64,000 nt of DNA from Cyrtodaria siliqua. Lineage: Eukaryota > Mollusca > Bivalvia > Adapedonta > Hiatellidae. This document shows, in pieces, positions 23,563 to 34,677 of the stretch. The stretch lies in the NCBI GenBank assembly GCA_037043455.1, contig JAWPHD010004384.1, forward strand, positions 124,001-188,000. Reading direction: 5' to 3'. The notes below the pieces were generated by a model. It saw only the letters and a program-made list of their open reading frames with translations. It searched no databases and had not been told where the DNA came from. Position 1 is the first letter of the stretch. The number at the start of each line of letters is the position of its first letter. The translations under genes were made by a program, and so were the position numbers.

Positions 23563-23811
23563 CTTTACTTCATATTGCTGCATGCACAACGTGCTATCTC
23601 CCACTTCTGGTGGTCGGGGAAGGGATACATTCCTTTTGGCGATGAATTTATGGCAATCAGATATCTTTTTCATGTGGAGACATATATTTTTCACTAATTT
23701 AAGAGCAGAAGATTAAATGGTCAGTACCTCAAAGTGTTGCAGGGCCGTTAAACCAAAATAAACACTAAATAAATAACCGAAGCTATACAAACTGTTTTAA
23801 AATATTGACTG

Positions 23812-23852
23812 ATTGATTGATTGATTTGTTTATTTATTGATTGATTAGTTAC
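23812..23852. repeat. (GATT)n microsatellite
   Basis: An imperfect TTGA/GATT repeat with a TTTA interruption. Confidence 0.7.
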
Positions 23853-24138
23853 TACAAATGATTAATCGTGGATACAGGCACTAACTTAGATAGGGTCTAA
23901 ATTGGTCACGTGAGGTTGGGGTTAAAATGATGTATTAACTTTATTGTATTTCTATCATAAAAAAACATAATCAGTTTTTGGTCACTCCGTGCACCGGATG
24001 TGCTAATCTATTATCGAGCATAACGCAAAGACATTTGGTTACATGATCTAATTATTTTTTTCATTTACTCAGTCATACACCGATGAATAAACTTGACTTG
24101 GCCTAAATTACCAATTGAACGTTTGCACTTTAGAAGTA

Positions 24139-24271
24139 AACTGGTATGCACTTTTGTCTTGAATAATATTGACAACTCATACTGTATTACTGATAAGACG
24201 TGCCATATAAGACTGGTATGCACTTTTGTCTTCAATAATATTGACAACTCATACTGTATTACTGATAAGAT
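24139..24271. repeat. two-copy direct repeat of about 59 bp
   Basis: The block starting 'actggtatgcacttttgtct' and ending 'tgtattactgataaga' occurs at 24139-24198 and again at 24212-24271. Confidence 0.8.
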
Positions 24272-24279
24272 TCAAATCA

Positions 24280-25270
24280 CGTAGACACTTTGTACAGTGA
24301 CCTGACAAAAGACTGTCGATTTAGTTTAACTATGTTAAAACTAGGAACAGTTTCTGGTCATGAAGTGATATTTATTTTAGGACAAAAACTACTAAGAAAT
24401 TGTCTTTGAGTCCAGAAGGTTTAACAGGTTAATAAAAATAGGGGTTAGCTGTCTTTAATTTAACCACATGGGTATCATGAATTTAGTCAACCATTATATT
24501 ATCCATCGTTTAACTATGTTTTCTGCATCGTTTGATTAATTCCATTTAATACGCTACCCCTTCTTCCCTGTGTCAGAATACCTCGTAGTATCAGTATCAG
24601 TCATCCATAATGATAAAGGGATTCAATCCTCCGTATTCGTATTTAAGATATCTATAATTATTTATTGATATCAATAATTAGATTTATAGTTATCCATAAA
24701 TTGTATTCATAATTCAATTGTAATCGATAGCTTCAATTCGATTTGAGAAGTTGTTATGTGGTTCTTCCATTAGCCACCCACATGTTGTTGTATGTACCCA
24801 ACGAAGAAGTAGTGCGAGTGGGTTCTATTAAATTATTCCGCATTGGTAAGACCTTTTATTATATTTTACAAGTCATAAATTAGATTATTGCTTAAATAAT
24901 ACTAAAATGGCAACCCATAATGCATTGAATTGTATTTCTAAGCCATCCGGTATGAGAACGGTTTGAACCATCCAATTAATCATGATTATGTATTCCCAAA
25001 TAGTGTGGTCAAATATTTGTACAATTCAATGGTATGTGATGGTATTCGTGTATGATACAATCCTACAAAATACATATGCTATCATAATTATATACCTTTC
25101 TCCTCATTTAGGAGAAAAACATAGGTTAATTATCTCCTGAGTTCAACATGTATACCTTGTAATTCAACAGAGGCGACAAAATACGCTCGTCTCGTACAGT
25201 ACCCTACTTTCCCTTTCACTATTCTCAAAGACTGGTCAATGATCGTCACACTTCTCATATCTTATTCCTT
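24280..25270. other. no gene seen
   Basis: AT-rich sequence with no supported exon. The last 30 bases form the acceptor-like lead-in to the candidate exon at 25279. Confidence 0.4.
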
Positions 25271-25278
25271 ACATTCAG

Positions 25279-25318
25279 ATGCCACATTTCAAACCCAAAA
25301 GGACATACCTATCATGAG
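25279..25318 (+). CDS. candidate 40-nt exon that founded the splice-site array
   Basis: It is preceded by a good acceptor ('tattccttacattcag') and followed by a consensus 5' splice site ATGAG|GTGAGT. Two frames are open. The one that agrees with the exon after the array reads ATFQTQKDIPIM and ends in phase 2. Its last 18 nt (GGACATACCTATCATGAG) plus the first 17 nt of the intron are exactly the unit amplified downstream. The gene identity is unknown and expression is not shown. Confidence 0.35.
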
Positions 25319-28300
25319 GTGAGTGTTTACCACAGGGACATACCTATCATGAGGTGAGTGTTTACCACAGGGACATACCTAGCATGACGTGAGTGTTTAC
25401 CACAGGGACATACCTATCATGAGGTGAGTGTTTACCACAAGGACATACCTAGCATGAGGTGAGTGTTTACCACAGTGACATACCTAGCATGACGTGAGTG
25501 TTTACCACAGGGACATACCTAGCATGACGTGAGTGTTTACCACAGTGACATACCTATCATGAGGTGAGTGTTTACCACAGGGACATACCTAGCATGACGT
25601 GAGTGTTTACCACAGGGACATACCTATCATGAGGTGAGTGTTTACCACAAGGACATACCTAGCATGAGGTGAGTGTTTACCACAGTGACATACCTAGCAT
25701 GACGTGAGTGTTTACCACAGGGACATACCTAGCATGACGTGAGTGTTTACCACAGGGACAAACCTATCATGAGGTGAGTGTTTACCACAAGGACATACAT
25801 ATCATGAGGTAAGTGTTTACCACAGGGACATACCTATCATGAGGTGAGTGTTTACCACAGGGACATACCTAGCATGACGTGAGTGTTTACCACAGGGACA
25901 TACCTATCATGAGGTGAGTGTTTACCACAGGGACATACCTATCATGAGGTGAGTGTTTACCACAGGGACATACCTATCATGAGGTGAGTGTTTACCACAG
26001 GGACATACCTAGCATGAGGTGAGTGTTTACCACAGGGACATACCTAGCATGAGGTGAGTGTTTACCACAGGGACATACCTAGCATGAGGTGAGTGTTTAC
26101 CACAAGGACATACCTAGCATGACGTGAGTGTTTACCACAGGGACATACCTAGCATGACGTGAGTGTTTACCACAAGGACATACCTAGCATGAGGTGAGTG
26201 TTTACCACAGTGACATACCTAGCATGACGTGAGTGTTTACCACAGGGACATACCTAGCATGACGTGAGTGTTTACCACAGGGACATACCTAGCATGACGT
26301 GAGTGTTTACCACAGGGACATACCTATCATGAGGTGAGTGTTTACCACAGGGACATACCTATCATGAGGTGAGTGTTTACCACAGGGACATACCTATCAT
26401 GAGGTGAGTGTTTACCACAAGGACATACCTAGCATGAGGTGAGTGTTTACCACAGGGACATACCTATCATGAGGTGAGTGTTTACCACAGGGACATACCT
26501 AGCATGAGGTGAGTGTTTACCACAAGGACATACCTAGCATGACGTGAGTGTTTACCACAGGGACATACCTATCATGAGGTGAGTGTTTACCACAGGGACA
26601 TACCTATCATGAGGTGAGTGTTTACCACAGGGACATACCTATCATGAGGTGAGTGTTTACCACAGGGACATACCTATCATGAGGTGAGTGTTTACCACAA
26701 GGACATACCTAGCATGAGGTGAGTGTTTACCACAGGGACATACCTATCATGAGGTGAGTGTTTACCACAGGGACATACCTATCATGAGGTGAGTGTTTAC
26801 CACAGGGACATACCTATCATGAGGTGAGTGTTTACCACAGGGACATACCTATCATGAGGTGAGTGTTTACCACAGGGACATACCTAGCATGAGGTGAGTG
26901 TTTACCACAAGGACATACCTAGCATGACGTGAGTGTTTACCACAGGGACATACCTAGCATGATGTGAGTGTTTACCACAAGGACATACCTAGCATGACGT
27001 GAGTGTTTACCACAGGGACATACCTATCATGAGGTAAGTGTTTACCACAGGACATAACTATCATGAGGTAAGTGTTTACCACAGGGACATACCTATCATG
27101 AGGTGGTGAGTGTTTACCACAGGGACATACCTAGCATGACGTGAGTGTTTACCACAGGGACATACCTATCATGAGGTGAGTGTTTACCACAGGGACATAC
27201 CTAGCATGAGGTGAGTGTTTACCACAAGTACATACCTAGCATGAGGTGAGTGTTTACCACAGTGACATACCTAGCATGACGTGAGTGTTTACCACAGGGA
27301 CATACCTAGCATGACGTGAGTGTTTACCACAGGGACATACCTATCATGAGGTGAGTGTTTACCACAGGGACATACCTATCATGAGGTAAGTGTTTACCAC
27401 AGGGACATACCCATCATGAGGTGGTGAGTGTTTACCACAGGGACATACCTAGCATGACGTGAGTGTTTACCACAGGGACATACCTATCATGAGGTGAGTG
27501 TTTACCACAGGGACATACCTATCATGAGGTGAGTGTTTACCACAGGGACATACCTAGCATGAGGTGAGTGTTTACCACAAGGACATACCTATCATGAGGT
27601 GAGTGTTTACCACAAGGACATACCTAGCATGACGTGAGTGTTTACCACAGGGACATACCTAGCATGACGTGAGTGTTTACCACAGGGACATACCTAGCAT
27701 GACGTGAGTGTTTACCACAACCACAGGGACATACCTAGCATGACGTGAGTGTTTACCACAGGGACATACCTAGCATGACGTGAGTGTTTACCACAGGGAC
27801 ATACCTAGCATGACGTGAGTGTTTACCACAGGGACATACCTATCATGATGTAAGTGTTTACCACAAGGACATACCTATCATGAGGTGAGTGTTTACCACA
27901 GGGACATACCTATCATGAGGTGAGTGTTTACCACAGGGACATACCTAGCATGACGTGAGTGTTTACCACAGGGACATACCTATCATGAGGTAAGTGTTTA
28001 CCACAAGGACATACCTATCATGAGGTGAGTGTTTACCACAGGGACATACCTAGCATGACGTGAGTGTTTACCACAGGGACATACCTATCATGAGGTAAGT
28101 GTTTACCACAGGGACATACCTATCATGAGGTGAGTGTTTACCACAGGGACATACCTAGCATGACGTGAGTGTTTACCACAAGGACATACCTAGAAGTGAG
28201 TGTTTACCACAGGGACATACCTATCATGAGGTAAGTGTTTACCACAGGGACATACCTATCATGAGGTGAGTGTTTACCACAGGGACATACCTATCATGAG

Positions 28301-28630
28301 GTGAGTGTTTACCAGAGGGACATACCTATCATGAGGTGAGTGTTTACCACAGGGACATACCTATCATGAGGTGAGTGTTTACCACAGGGACATACCTAGC
28401 ATGACGTGAGTGTTTACCACAAGGACATACCTATCATGAGGTGAGTGTTTACCACAGGGACATACCTATCATGAGGTGAGTGTTTACCACAGGGACATAC
28501 CTATCATGAGGTGAGTGTTTACCACAGGGACATACCTAGCATGAGGTGAGTGTTTACCACAGGGACATACCTATCATGAGGTGAGTGTTTACCACAGGGA
28601 CATACCTATCATGAGGTGAGTGTTTACCAG
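25301..28630 (+). repeat. 35-bp minisatellite, about 95 units, each with a consensus 5' splice site
   Basis: The unit is GGACATACCTATCATGAG + GTGAGTGTTTACCACAG (35 bp), head to tail over 3.33 kb with very low divergence. Variants are mainly ATCATGAG, AGCATGAG and AGCATGAC, plus ACAA for ACAG. Rare length variants are a 3-bp insertion (GGTGGTGAG at about 27104 and 27421), a 6-bp insertion at about 27717, and a shortened unit at about 28190. The strong unit matches the donor consensus AG|GTGAGT; the GAC variant changes position -1. Each unit also has TTTACCACAG|G, a weak acceptor. It lacks unique spacers, so it is not a CRISPR array. Confidence 0.95.
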
Positions 28631-28697
28631 AGGAAGAAAATATGGCACGTACTATTTTAACGAGGTTTATATTCGATACACCAGGCAACAAATTCCG
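28631..28697 (+). CDS. candidate 67-nt exon immediately after the array
   Basis: It begins right after 'tttaccag' and ends at a consensus donor, CCG|GTGAGT. Entered in phase 2 it is open throughout and contains GRKYGTYYFNEVYIRY; other phases are less consistent with the exon at 25279. The protein is unrecognised. It could be chance, because the repeat edge supplies the acceptor. Confidence 0.3.
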
Positions 28698-28702
28698 GTG
28701 AG

Positions 28703-28928
28703 TCCGCATGTTTTAACCTACATGATTTAATTCATCATAAAATGTCAATTATCACACGGTGCCAAAAGTATCGTCCAGATTGTGTGTATCGGTAAGTATA
28801 CAATCGGAAATGACTTTTGTCTGAGCTCTGTAGGTTAGTGCCGTGTGCAAAAAATATTATTGCCGCGTGCAAAACATATATTTAAAAACCAATGAACCGA
28901 TTTCAAGATCTATTTATGACATAGTCAG
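28703..28928 (+). promoter_or_regulatory. promoter-like block upstream of the secreted-protein gene (duplicated at 30308)
   Basis: This 225-bp block ends 10 bp before the ATG of the next gene. It contains a TATA-like tatatttaaaaa at 28877-28888, about 55 bp upstream of the start codon, a paired 'gccg(c/t)gtgcaaaa' motif and 'tctgagctctgtaggttagt'. A copy of about 90% identity lies at 30308-30533, inside intron 2. Location and TATA-like element suggest a core promoter and 5' UTR; that is inference. Confidence 0.4.
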
Positions 28929-28938
28929 CTGAAGGAAG

Positions 28939-29057
28939 ATGGACATAAAACTAGTTCTACTAGCGTGTATATTTATAATTCCTTGTCTTCGGGTCGATGC
29001 TCTTAATTTAACTCAGCTTTATAATAGCCAAGTCGGTAGAGCGGAATATTTCGAAAG
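28939..29057 (+). CDS. exon 1: start codon and signal peptide
   Basis: ATG in a good context (gaaggaagATGG). It encodes 39 codons plus two bases, ending CGAAAG|GTATATG. The hydrophobic core (LVLLACIFIIPCL) sits at residues 5-17 with likely cleavage after VDA; the mature start would be LNLTQLYNSQVG. Confidence 0.65.
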
Positions 29058-29795
29058 GTATATGTATACGCTTTTAATTTCTATAATTATGTAAGGAATG
29101 ACTACTTATCACATAATGAAATTGGTTCTAGTTAGTTTTCAGTGAACATATTTTAGTTTCAATAAGCATGGTTAAATTATGAAGCTAACTTAAGTGACAT
29201 TCACCTCATGCTTTATAATAGTACTATCCTAAACTAGTAACCTCGTAAGTCTGTTCTGGAGCTTTACTTTAATGTGTAATATTTTAAATAAATAAATAAG
29301 CGGGCAATCGTAAAACGTTCGGGTCTGACACATTAATATTCATATATGAGGAAAGGTTTAAGTCATAAGTATACTTATTCATTTGTCAGTTTGTTACACT
29401 ACATGTGTGTTTAAGTGTCTCTCTACGCAATAGGTAGATAATCGACACATGCGATAACTCTGTCCACAATTGAAGTACGCATTGCTAACAATTATTACCT
29501 CAATTGAAACTGTGTATCAATGTTACGTCGTAATCCAATAAATAATGACAGGTATACATGTATATCGATTATATCGGGGTATATGTATAATAGGTACACG
29601 AGGAAAATAATTAATAATGAATAATTATTAACAAACTTACATAATGTATCTCTTTCTGACATCTTCAGTAAGGAATGCCCCCTTTAGACTGAAATGATCG
29701 AGTATTGAAATATTGTTTCATTATGTACAATCGCATTTCTATGTTTTTATGTATATACTTTAAATAATCGGATTCTTTCATTTTCATCGCAATAG

Positions 29796-29984
29796 ACCTT
29801 TGTCGGATTCTTCAACTGGAAGTGCAATCGGAAGACGTAGGCGATTTGACTGGAACTGGTCATTCGTACATGCCGGGGTCAGAGTGTTTTTGGCGGATGG
29901 GAGTCAATGGTTAATTCACAAGTGAAGCAATTTTGGTGACAGCTCGGATACAGTGATAACAGATGCACGATATATGACATCAAG
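29796..29984 (+). CDS. exon 2: H-box region, with internal TGA
   Basis: Acceptor 'catcgcaatag', donor TCAAG|GTATGC. It encodes RRRRFDWNWSFVHAGVRV and, after the TGA at 29923-29925, continues in the same frame as SNFGDSSDTVITDARYM. Because reading continues sensibly on both sides, a single base change is the simplest explanation of the stop. Confidence 0.65.
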
Positions 29985-30307
29985 GTATGCTGAAAATTAA
30001 CATCTTTTTCACCTGTTGTAAAAACAAAATTTAATAACTGAAAACGTTTGTTATCTTCAGAGGGTATCGGTGAAGTTTAGGTATAAATTATTTCGATTAT
30101 AATATTTTTTGCACAAATTGCAAGATTAAACAATAATAGTATCTACCCTTGCTGGCACTATTTTATGCTCGAACAAATACTAACAGTTCAAGGAGTGCGA
30201 TGTATTGTATTCATGTATGTCCTAGAGCTACCAAGTGTTTTATCTACGTGGGAATGACCAACTTAATCGTTGATACTGTTGAAAAAGGAATTTTCTCTAG
30301 TTTCCAG

Positions 30308-30533
30308 ATATATGAGTCTTTAACCTACATGGTTTAATTCATCATAAAATGTCAATTATCACACGGTACCAAAAGTATGCGTCCAGATTAAGTGTATCGG
30401 TAAGTGTACAATCGGAAATGACTTTTGTCTGAGCTCTGTAGGTTAGTGCCGTGTGCAAAAAATATTATTGCCGTGTGCAAAACATATATTTAAAAACCAA
30501 TGCGCCGATTTCAAGATCTATTGAGACATAGTC
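30308..30533 (+). repeat. second copy of the promoter-like block, inside intron 2
   Basis: Near-identical to 28703-28928, from 'taacctacatg' through 'tatatttaaaaaccaatg' to 'gatttcaagatctatt'. The exon 1 sequence is not duplicated with it. It is in the same orientation as the gene. Confidence 0.85.
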
Positions 30534-30559
30534 CCTGTCCGATCTTTTTATATTCCTTG

Positions 30560-31350
30560 CAAACATCATTATGTGCGTTGTTCAGGGATTTGGGTTTGAA
30601 TAGGGTGAGTGGGGTAATTCAATGTGGCACTTTTTACATGTAGGGAGAATTTAAAACTATTCATATTTAAATGGAAACATGTGACTAACATTATGTTTTT
30701 GATAAACTATTAACAGTGTGTGTCATTAAAGGTTTTCCAGATATTTAAACGAGGTCAACGTACAAATACATGTAAGTGCACATTCTGTAGAATATGTTGA
30801 CATTTGAGGTCACAAATTAACTATTTCTTATCTACTTGAGAATGGCCAACATCACTGGTACTGGGAATTGTCTCTAGTTTCTAAATATGTGAGTGAGTCT
30901 TGTAAATCACTATGCGTTGTTGAGTAATTCGATTTGAGTAAGTTGGGAAGAGTAATTATAATGTTGTAGTTTTACATGTGCTGACCATTAAACATATTCA
31001 CATTTAAATTAAATTATGTGATTATGCTCTGATAAAATCGCAGTATTGTTACCCAGATATTAGTTCGATAATACAATATTAACAGCTTTTGGCATAGATA
31101 AAATACAACATTAAATTACATCACCCACCGTATTCAAACTCAAATTACTCAACAAAACTCAAGACTATATTTATAACACTTATATATTCCCGGACCAGAG
31201 ACAGTTACCTTGGTACCAATTATCATATTGGCCGTTCTCGCTTAGATAATAGAAAAATATAGTTTGACCTCAGGTGTCAACAATTTCTAAAATTAATAAT
31301 ATACTTATTTGAACTTTGACCTCGTTTTATGACACACAGTGTTAATATTA
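30560..31350. repeat. diverged tandem and inverted repeat cluster in intron 2
   Basis: Related blocks start near 30578 and 30913 (direct, about 335 bp apart; 'gcgttgtt(c/g)ag' then 'tttgagta'). A third copy lies inverted at about 31090-31350, with 'ttactcaacaaaactcaaga' and 'cagagacagttacc' as complements of 'ttgttgagtaa' and 'ggaattgtctctag'. A partial relative is at 30230-30310. The sequence could fold back over several hundred bases. Confidence 0.5.
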
Positions 31351-31639
31351 TATCAAAAAGCTAATATATGGGCAACAATATTAACCGAGGCGGCTATACT
31401 GAATATTTGACGACATCGAAAAACTCTAACTTGAATAGGGGCCAACCTAAGGAACACATATACATAGTTTTGTGAACAACCACAAACATACATACACAAA
31501 CAGAATACACATACATATATAATACGGCGGCACCGCCTAGCTACTAAACTCGTAGACACAGACAGCGAAAGTGCATTTAACACCTATAAAGGTTATTTTC
31601 AACACTCGCTGATATATGCCAGTGTTTTCCTAAAACTTG

Positions 31640-31833
31640 CCCCTCTCAGATTTGTGTTTTTCGTTCCTGCCCGTCATCCGAGATTGCTGCAATGATTAAA
31701 ACTAGGTCTAATTAAGGACATTTTAAACGACATCTCCAAAACCATTTATTCCATTCTAGTGAAATTGCACATGCATGCTCATTTAGATTATTCAAACCAG
31801 TAGAGCGATACAGGCCCTCTTGGGCCTCTTGTT
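31640..31833 (+). mobile_element. right end of dispersed element with terminal GC hairpin (copy 3)
   Basis: It ends with 'ccagtagagcgatac', the perfect hairpin AGGCCCTCTTGGGCCT (31812-31827) and 'cttgtt', as at 12349-12370. The upstream part resembles 20935-21350. It lies in intron 2 of the secreted-protein gene. Confidence 0.55.
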
Positions 31834-31963
31834 ATTTACATGTGACTGGTAGTGTTTTATTTTATTTGTTATTTATCTATTCTCAATTATTCTATGTTGT
31901 TGTGTAAAAAATGCCCCCTCTTTCCAGATAAAATCTTTAATCCGCTCTTGATAATAATTTTAG

Positions 31964-32126
31964 TTGGAGTCGCAAGGACTGCCGTCTCGTCACTTGGTAC
32001 TATACCGTTGATGACTTCATGCGTGCAGCATTGATCAACACACCATACAATTTGTTGGGCGCTAACTGCCAGACAGCAGCTCATGGAATGTGGCATCTGA
32101 TTGATCATCATTACAAACAATGCTAA
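31964..32126 (+). CDS. exon 3: NC-box and C-terminus
   Basis: Acceptor 'ataataattttag'. It encodes 53 codons plus TAA, beginning WSRKDCRLVTWYYTVDDFM, with ANCQTAAHGMW in the middle and ending HHYKQC. The Cys of NCQTAA is the putative nucleophile by analogy with the LRAT/NlpC NC-box. Confidence 0.65.
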
Positions 32127-32142
32127 CATTTTAGATCCGTTC

Positions 32143-32148
32143 AATAAA
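32143..32148 (+). promoter_or_regulatory. polyadenylation signal AATAAA
   Basis: AATAAA lies 17 nt after the stop codon of exon 3 and is followed by T-rich sequence with TTGTTTTTC, as expected for a 3' end. Confidence 0.55.
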
Positions 32149-32394
32149 GAAATGCATTTAAAAACTTATTTCTTGTTTTTCTTGTTTTTCATTTAATTGT
32201 TTAATTTATTACTTGTTCGTTTGGGTTCAAACATACATGGTATTCATTTTATATGTTGTCAAATATATAATACATTATTACTGCGTATTGCCCTATAGTC
32301 TAGGAATTCCAGTAGATAAGAGTGGGCACGTGATGACCTTAGACTTTTCTGCTGTAGGGCAGGTGATCTTTCTTTTTTAAAATATTTATTATGA

Positions 32395-32530
32395 TTTTAG
32401 AAATAATACCCCTCCCTACGAACATATGTGGGGTTAGTCAGATGCCGTATATATATAAGTCCTCGGCAAACGTCTCTCCCCTATACATATGACTAACCTC
32501 AGATATTTCAGAAAGAGGTCAGAAATAAAC
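32395..32530. mobile_element. diverged foldback element
   Basis: Left 'ggggttagtcagatgccgta' faces right 'catatgactaacctcag', and the outer 'ttagaaataatacccc' faces 'gaggtcagaaataaac'. It belongs to the same family as 14990-15130 by the 'ctgac(t)(t)gacccc' and 'acagccgag/ggcaaacg' core layout. Confidence 0.4.
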
Positions 32531-32554
32531 GAAACAAGTGGCAAGTATTCAGAT

Positions 32555-32790
32555 AATGCCAAGTCTCGCCTGCACGCATTTTTAATGTTTTTTTGTGACC
32601 TTGACCTTTGACCCAAGGGCACCAATACTATTCCCAGCCGAGGGGTGGGCAACCTACCATGCTGTGAAGTTTGGTGAATATCTTCCACGGGTTGTCGAGC
32701 TATGGCTGCGGACAAACACACAGACACACACACAAAGTGATTACGATAATCTCGTTTTTCACTTCGGGGCTCGACTAATAACTAATATTG
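32555..32790. repeat. dispersed mollusc-type repeat
   Basis: Contains 'tgaccttgacctttgaccca', 'accatgctgtgaagtttggt' and a short CA-rich stretch near the right end. It is recognised as a common bivalve genomic repeat; short ORFs across it are not genes. Confidence 0.5.
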
Positions 32791-32799
32791 TATAGACCA

Positions 32800-34670
32800 C
32801 ATTAAATTAAACCCACATCTTATAGCTTTTGACTGGAAACGTTAAGTCCTACGCCATACTTTATACTAATTATTTACTATCAAATCTACAAATTTGTAAA
32901 TCTGTCACTGGATATTCCGTATCTCTAAGCGACTGACAATCTAAATAATTTGGATAAAATTTGCAATGTTTCAGAAAAGAAATACGCGGGGATACTCAGG
33001 AAACTGTAAAGACATGTAACGCAATATTCGTGTCCGAACCGTGAATATTGGTTGATTAAAAGCGTTTAGTTTAATCATATTTCATTGCTTTCATAATTTA
33101 CAAGCGTACACTTATAATACAACATTTATATTGTAACAAAAGCAAATGGGTTGGGCTACAAGTTATAACAACACTAGATTCAGCCCTCCCTCCCCATTGC
33201 GTCAAAACAAATGTTATGAAAATGACTAACGTTTTAACTTGCAGCAAGGACATTAATTGAATTTTAATATTAAGAAAAAGATGAAAAGAAGACAAGTACA
33301 AAAGAAAATGAAACATAAACAGATTGGCTAAATAGTTTTCCGATAGAAATGTGATGTGTGTGTTTCATATGTGGGAAATAACATGAATAAATATTTATAA
33401 GCAGGAATATATATTGATTTTTACCATGAAGGTTTTCTTTCTGAAATTTTCAAAAAGGCGTCACTTTTCGACTGATATAATAAATAAGGCCAAAGTCCGG
33501 TATGTTATATATCAACTATAGTTTAGGGCAGAAAGAAAATTAACAATATTTTTAACGACACATAAACTTTTCCATTTTCATTGAATGCATGTAGAACATG
33601 TAAACTTAATTCATTCAGTATACGGAATAGAACCTACTCGGTTATTTGTAAAGTCACAACGGTGTAAATTATTTTGTCCGGTGTCACTGTTTACGTTCGA
33701 TAAGAATGTTTAATGCCGTGTGTGTCCACCTGCGGCATTTCTAAGCACCGTACAATATCCTGGAAATTACCAGCTTCAAACCAACCATATAGCGCGCAAA
33801 CGTTGTTCCTTTGAATGTTTCATAATTCATAAAACGTTTACTTTATCAATCTTTTTTTTTGATAAACCTAATCAGTATACTCGTAAGATAGGGTAAATCA
33901 AAATCAGGAATGTAGCTCTAATATTCACAGAAGTATAGATAGTAGATATGAAAATATAAGGATTTAGTGGGGGAAAAAACATTATACATATTAAGCAATA
34001 AATAAAATAAAAATAAATAAATGAATAGAAAATAGAAAATGTATTTGTTTTCAAAGCAGATCTAGCTTTTGAAGTAAATTGTGTATTACCCCATAATTTT
34101 GAGCGTAATTGGGTATCAGGACCAATAATAGTATAACCATACTTAAACCCCCACTAGCTCCAAATTATAGCCATTAAATATGAAAAATACCACACCTGTA
34201 ACTCTTTATACATGAATTCAGTTCATAATACTATGCTTAAATGACTCTGAAAGAATCAGAATTTTTTTTTTCTGCTTATAGAAAAACGTGGATACATGTG
34301 ATCAGGGAATTAAAAGTTGTCAATTCATAATTCATTTGCATTGAAAATACATATTTTCTAACATAAAAACGGCCAGTACATATACACTAAACCAAATTGC
34401 TAAGTACCTACCGAAGAATATGTCAATACTATTCTCATTGTTTTGTGTATTTTTAGCTTGATAAGAGATACGGTTAAACTGCAAACTAACGAGTGTAAAT
34501 CGTCTGCTCTGATTGCGTGAACATATTTTAAAACTTTTAAGTCAATGTGTTTTCTTAGAAATAAGTTATAATACTTATACAACTGGGATATAGGATTTTA
34601 TTAAGTACTTCGAATTAGTGAAGCTTTCGCTAAAATATCCCGGTTAAAATTATTTTGACATCATGTTTTA
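32800..34670. other. no gene seen
   Basis: AT-rich intergenic sequence; no recognisable domain on either strand. AT microsatellite-like stretch near 33995-34030. Confidence 0.45.
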
Positions 34671-34677
34671 CCTGACA

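Larger units (their letters stand above)
28939..32126 (+). pseudogene. three-exon gene for a secreted H-box/NC-box (LRAT- or NlpC/P60-like) protein, one in-frame TGA
   Basis: Three exons join in consistent phase 2: 28939-29057, 29796-29984 and 31964-32126, totalling about 156 codons. The N-terminus is a clear signal peptide (MDIKLVLLACIFIIPCLRVDA). Exon 2 carries an H-box-like FVHAGVRVFLADG...LIHK and exon 3 an NC-box-like GANCQTAAHGMW. This His...His...Asn-Cys order is known from the LRAT/HRASLS and NlpC/P60 superfamily of Cys enzymes acting on acyl or peptide substrates. The match here is motif-level only. Codon 43 of exon 2 is TGA (29923-29925), directly after LIHK, where Gly (GGA) would be expected, so this copy is truncated before the Cys. 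A sequencing error, polymorphism or pseudogene are all possible. A polyadenylation signal follows the stop by 17 nt. Confidence 0.65.

Noticed and set aside
23320..23697. 124-codon Ser-repeat and 68-codon Ala-repeat ORFs
   Set aside because: CTG microsatellite read on opposite strands; flanks show no domain or splice support.
25301..28630. CRISPR-like array
   Set aside because: Units are contiguous 35-bp repeats without unique spacers, in an intron-bearing animal genome; no cas genes.
29923..29925. TGA as selenocysteine codon
   Set aside because: The position corresponds to a Gly after LIHK, not a redox Cys/Sec site, and no SECIS-like structure was recognised in the short 3' region examined by eye.
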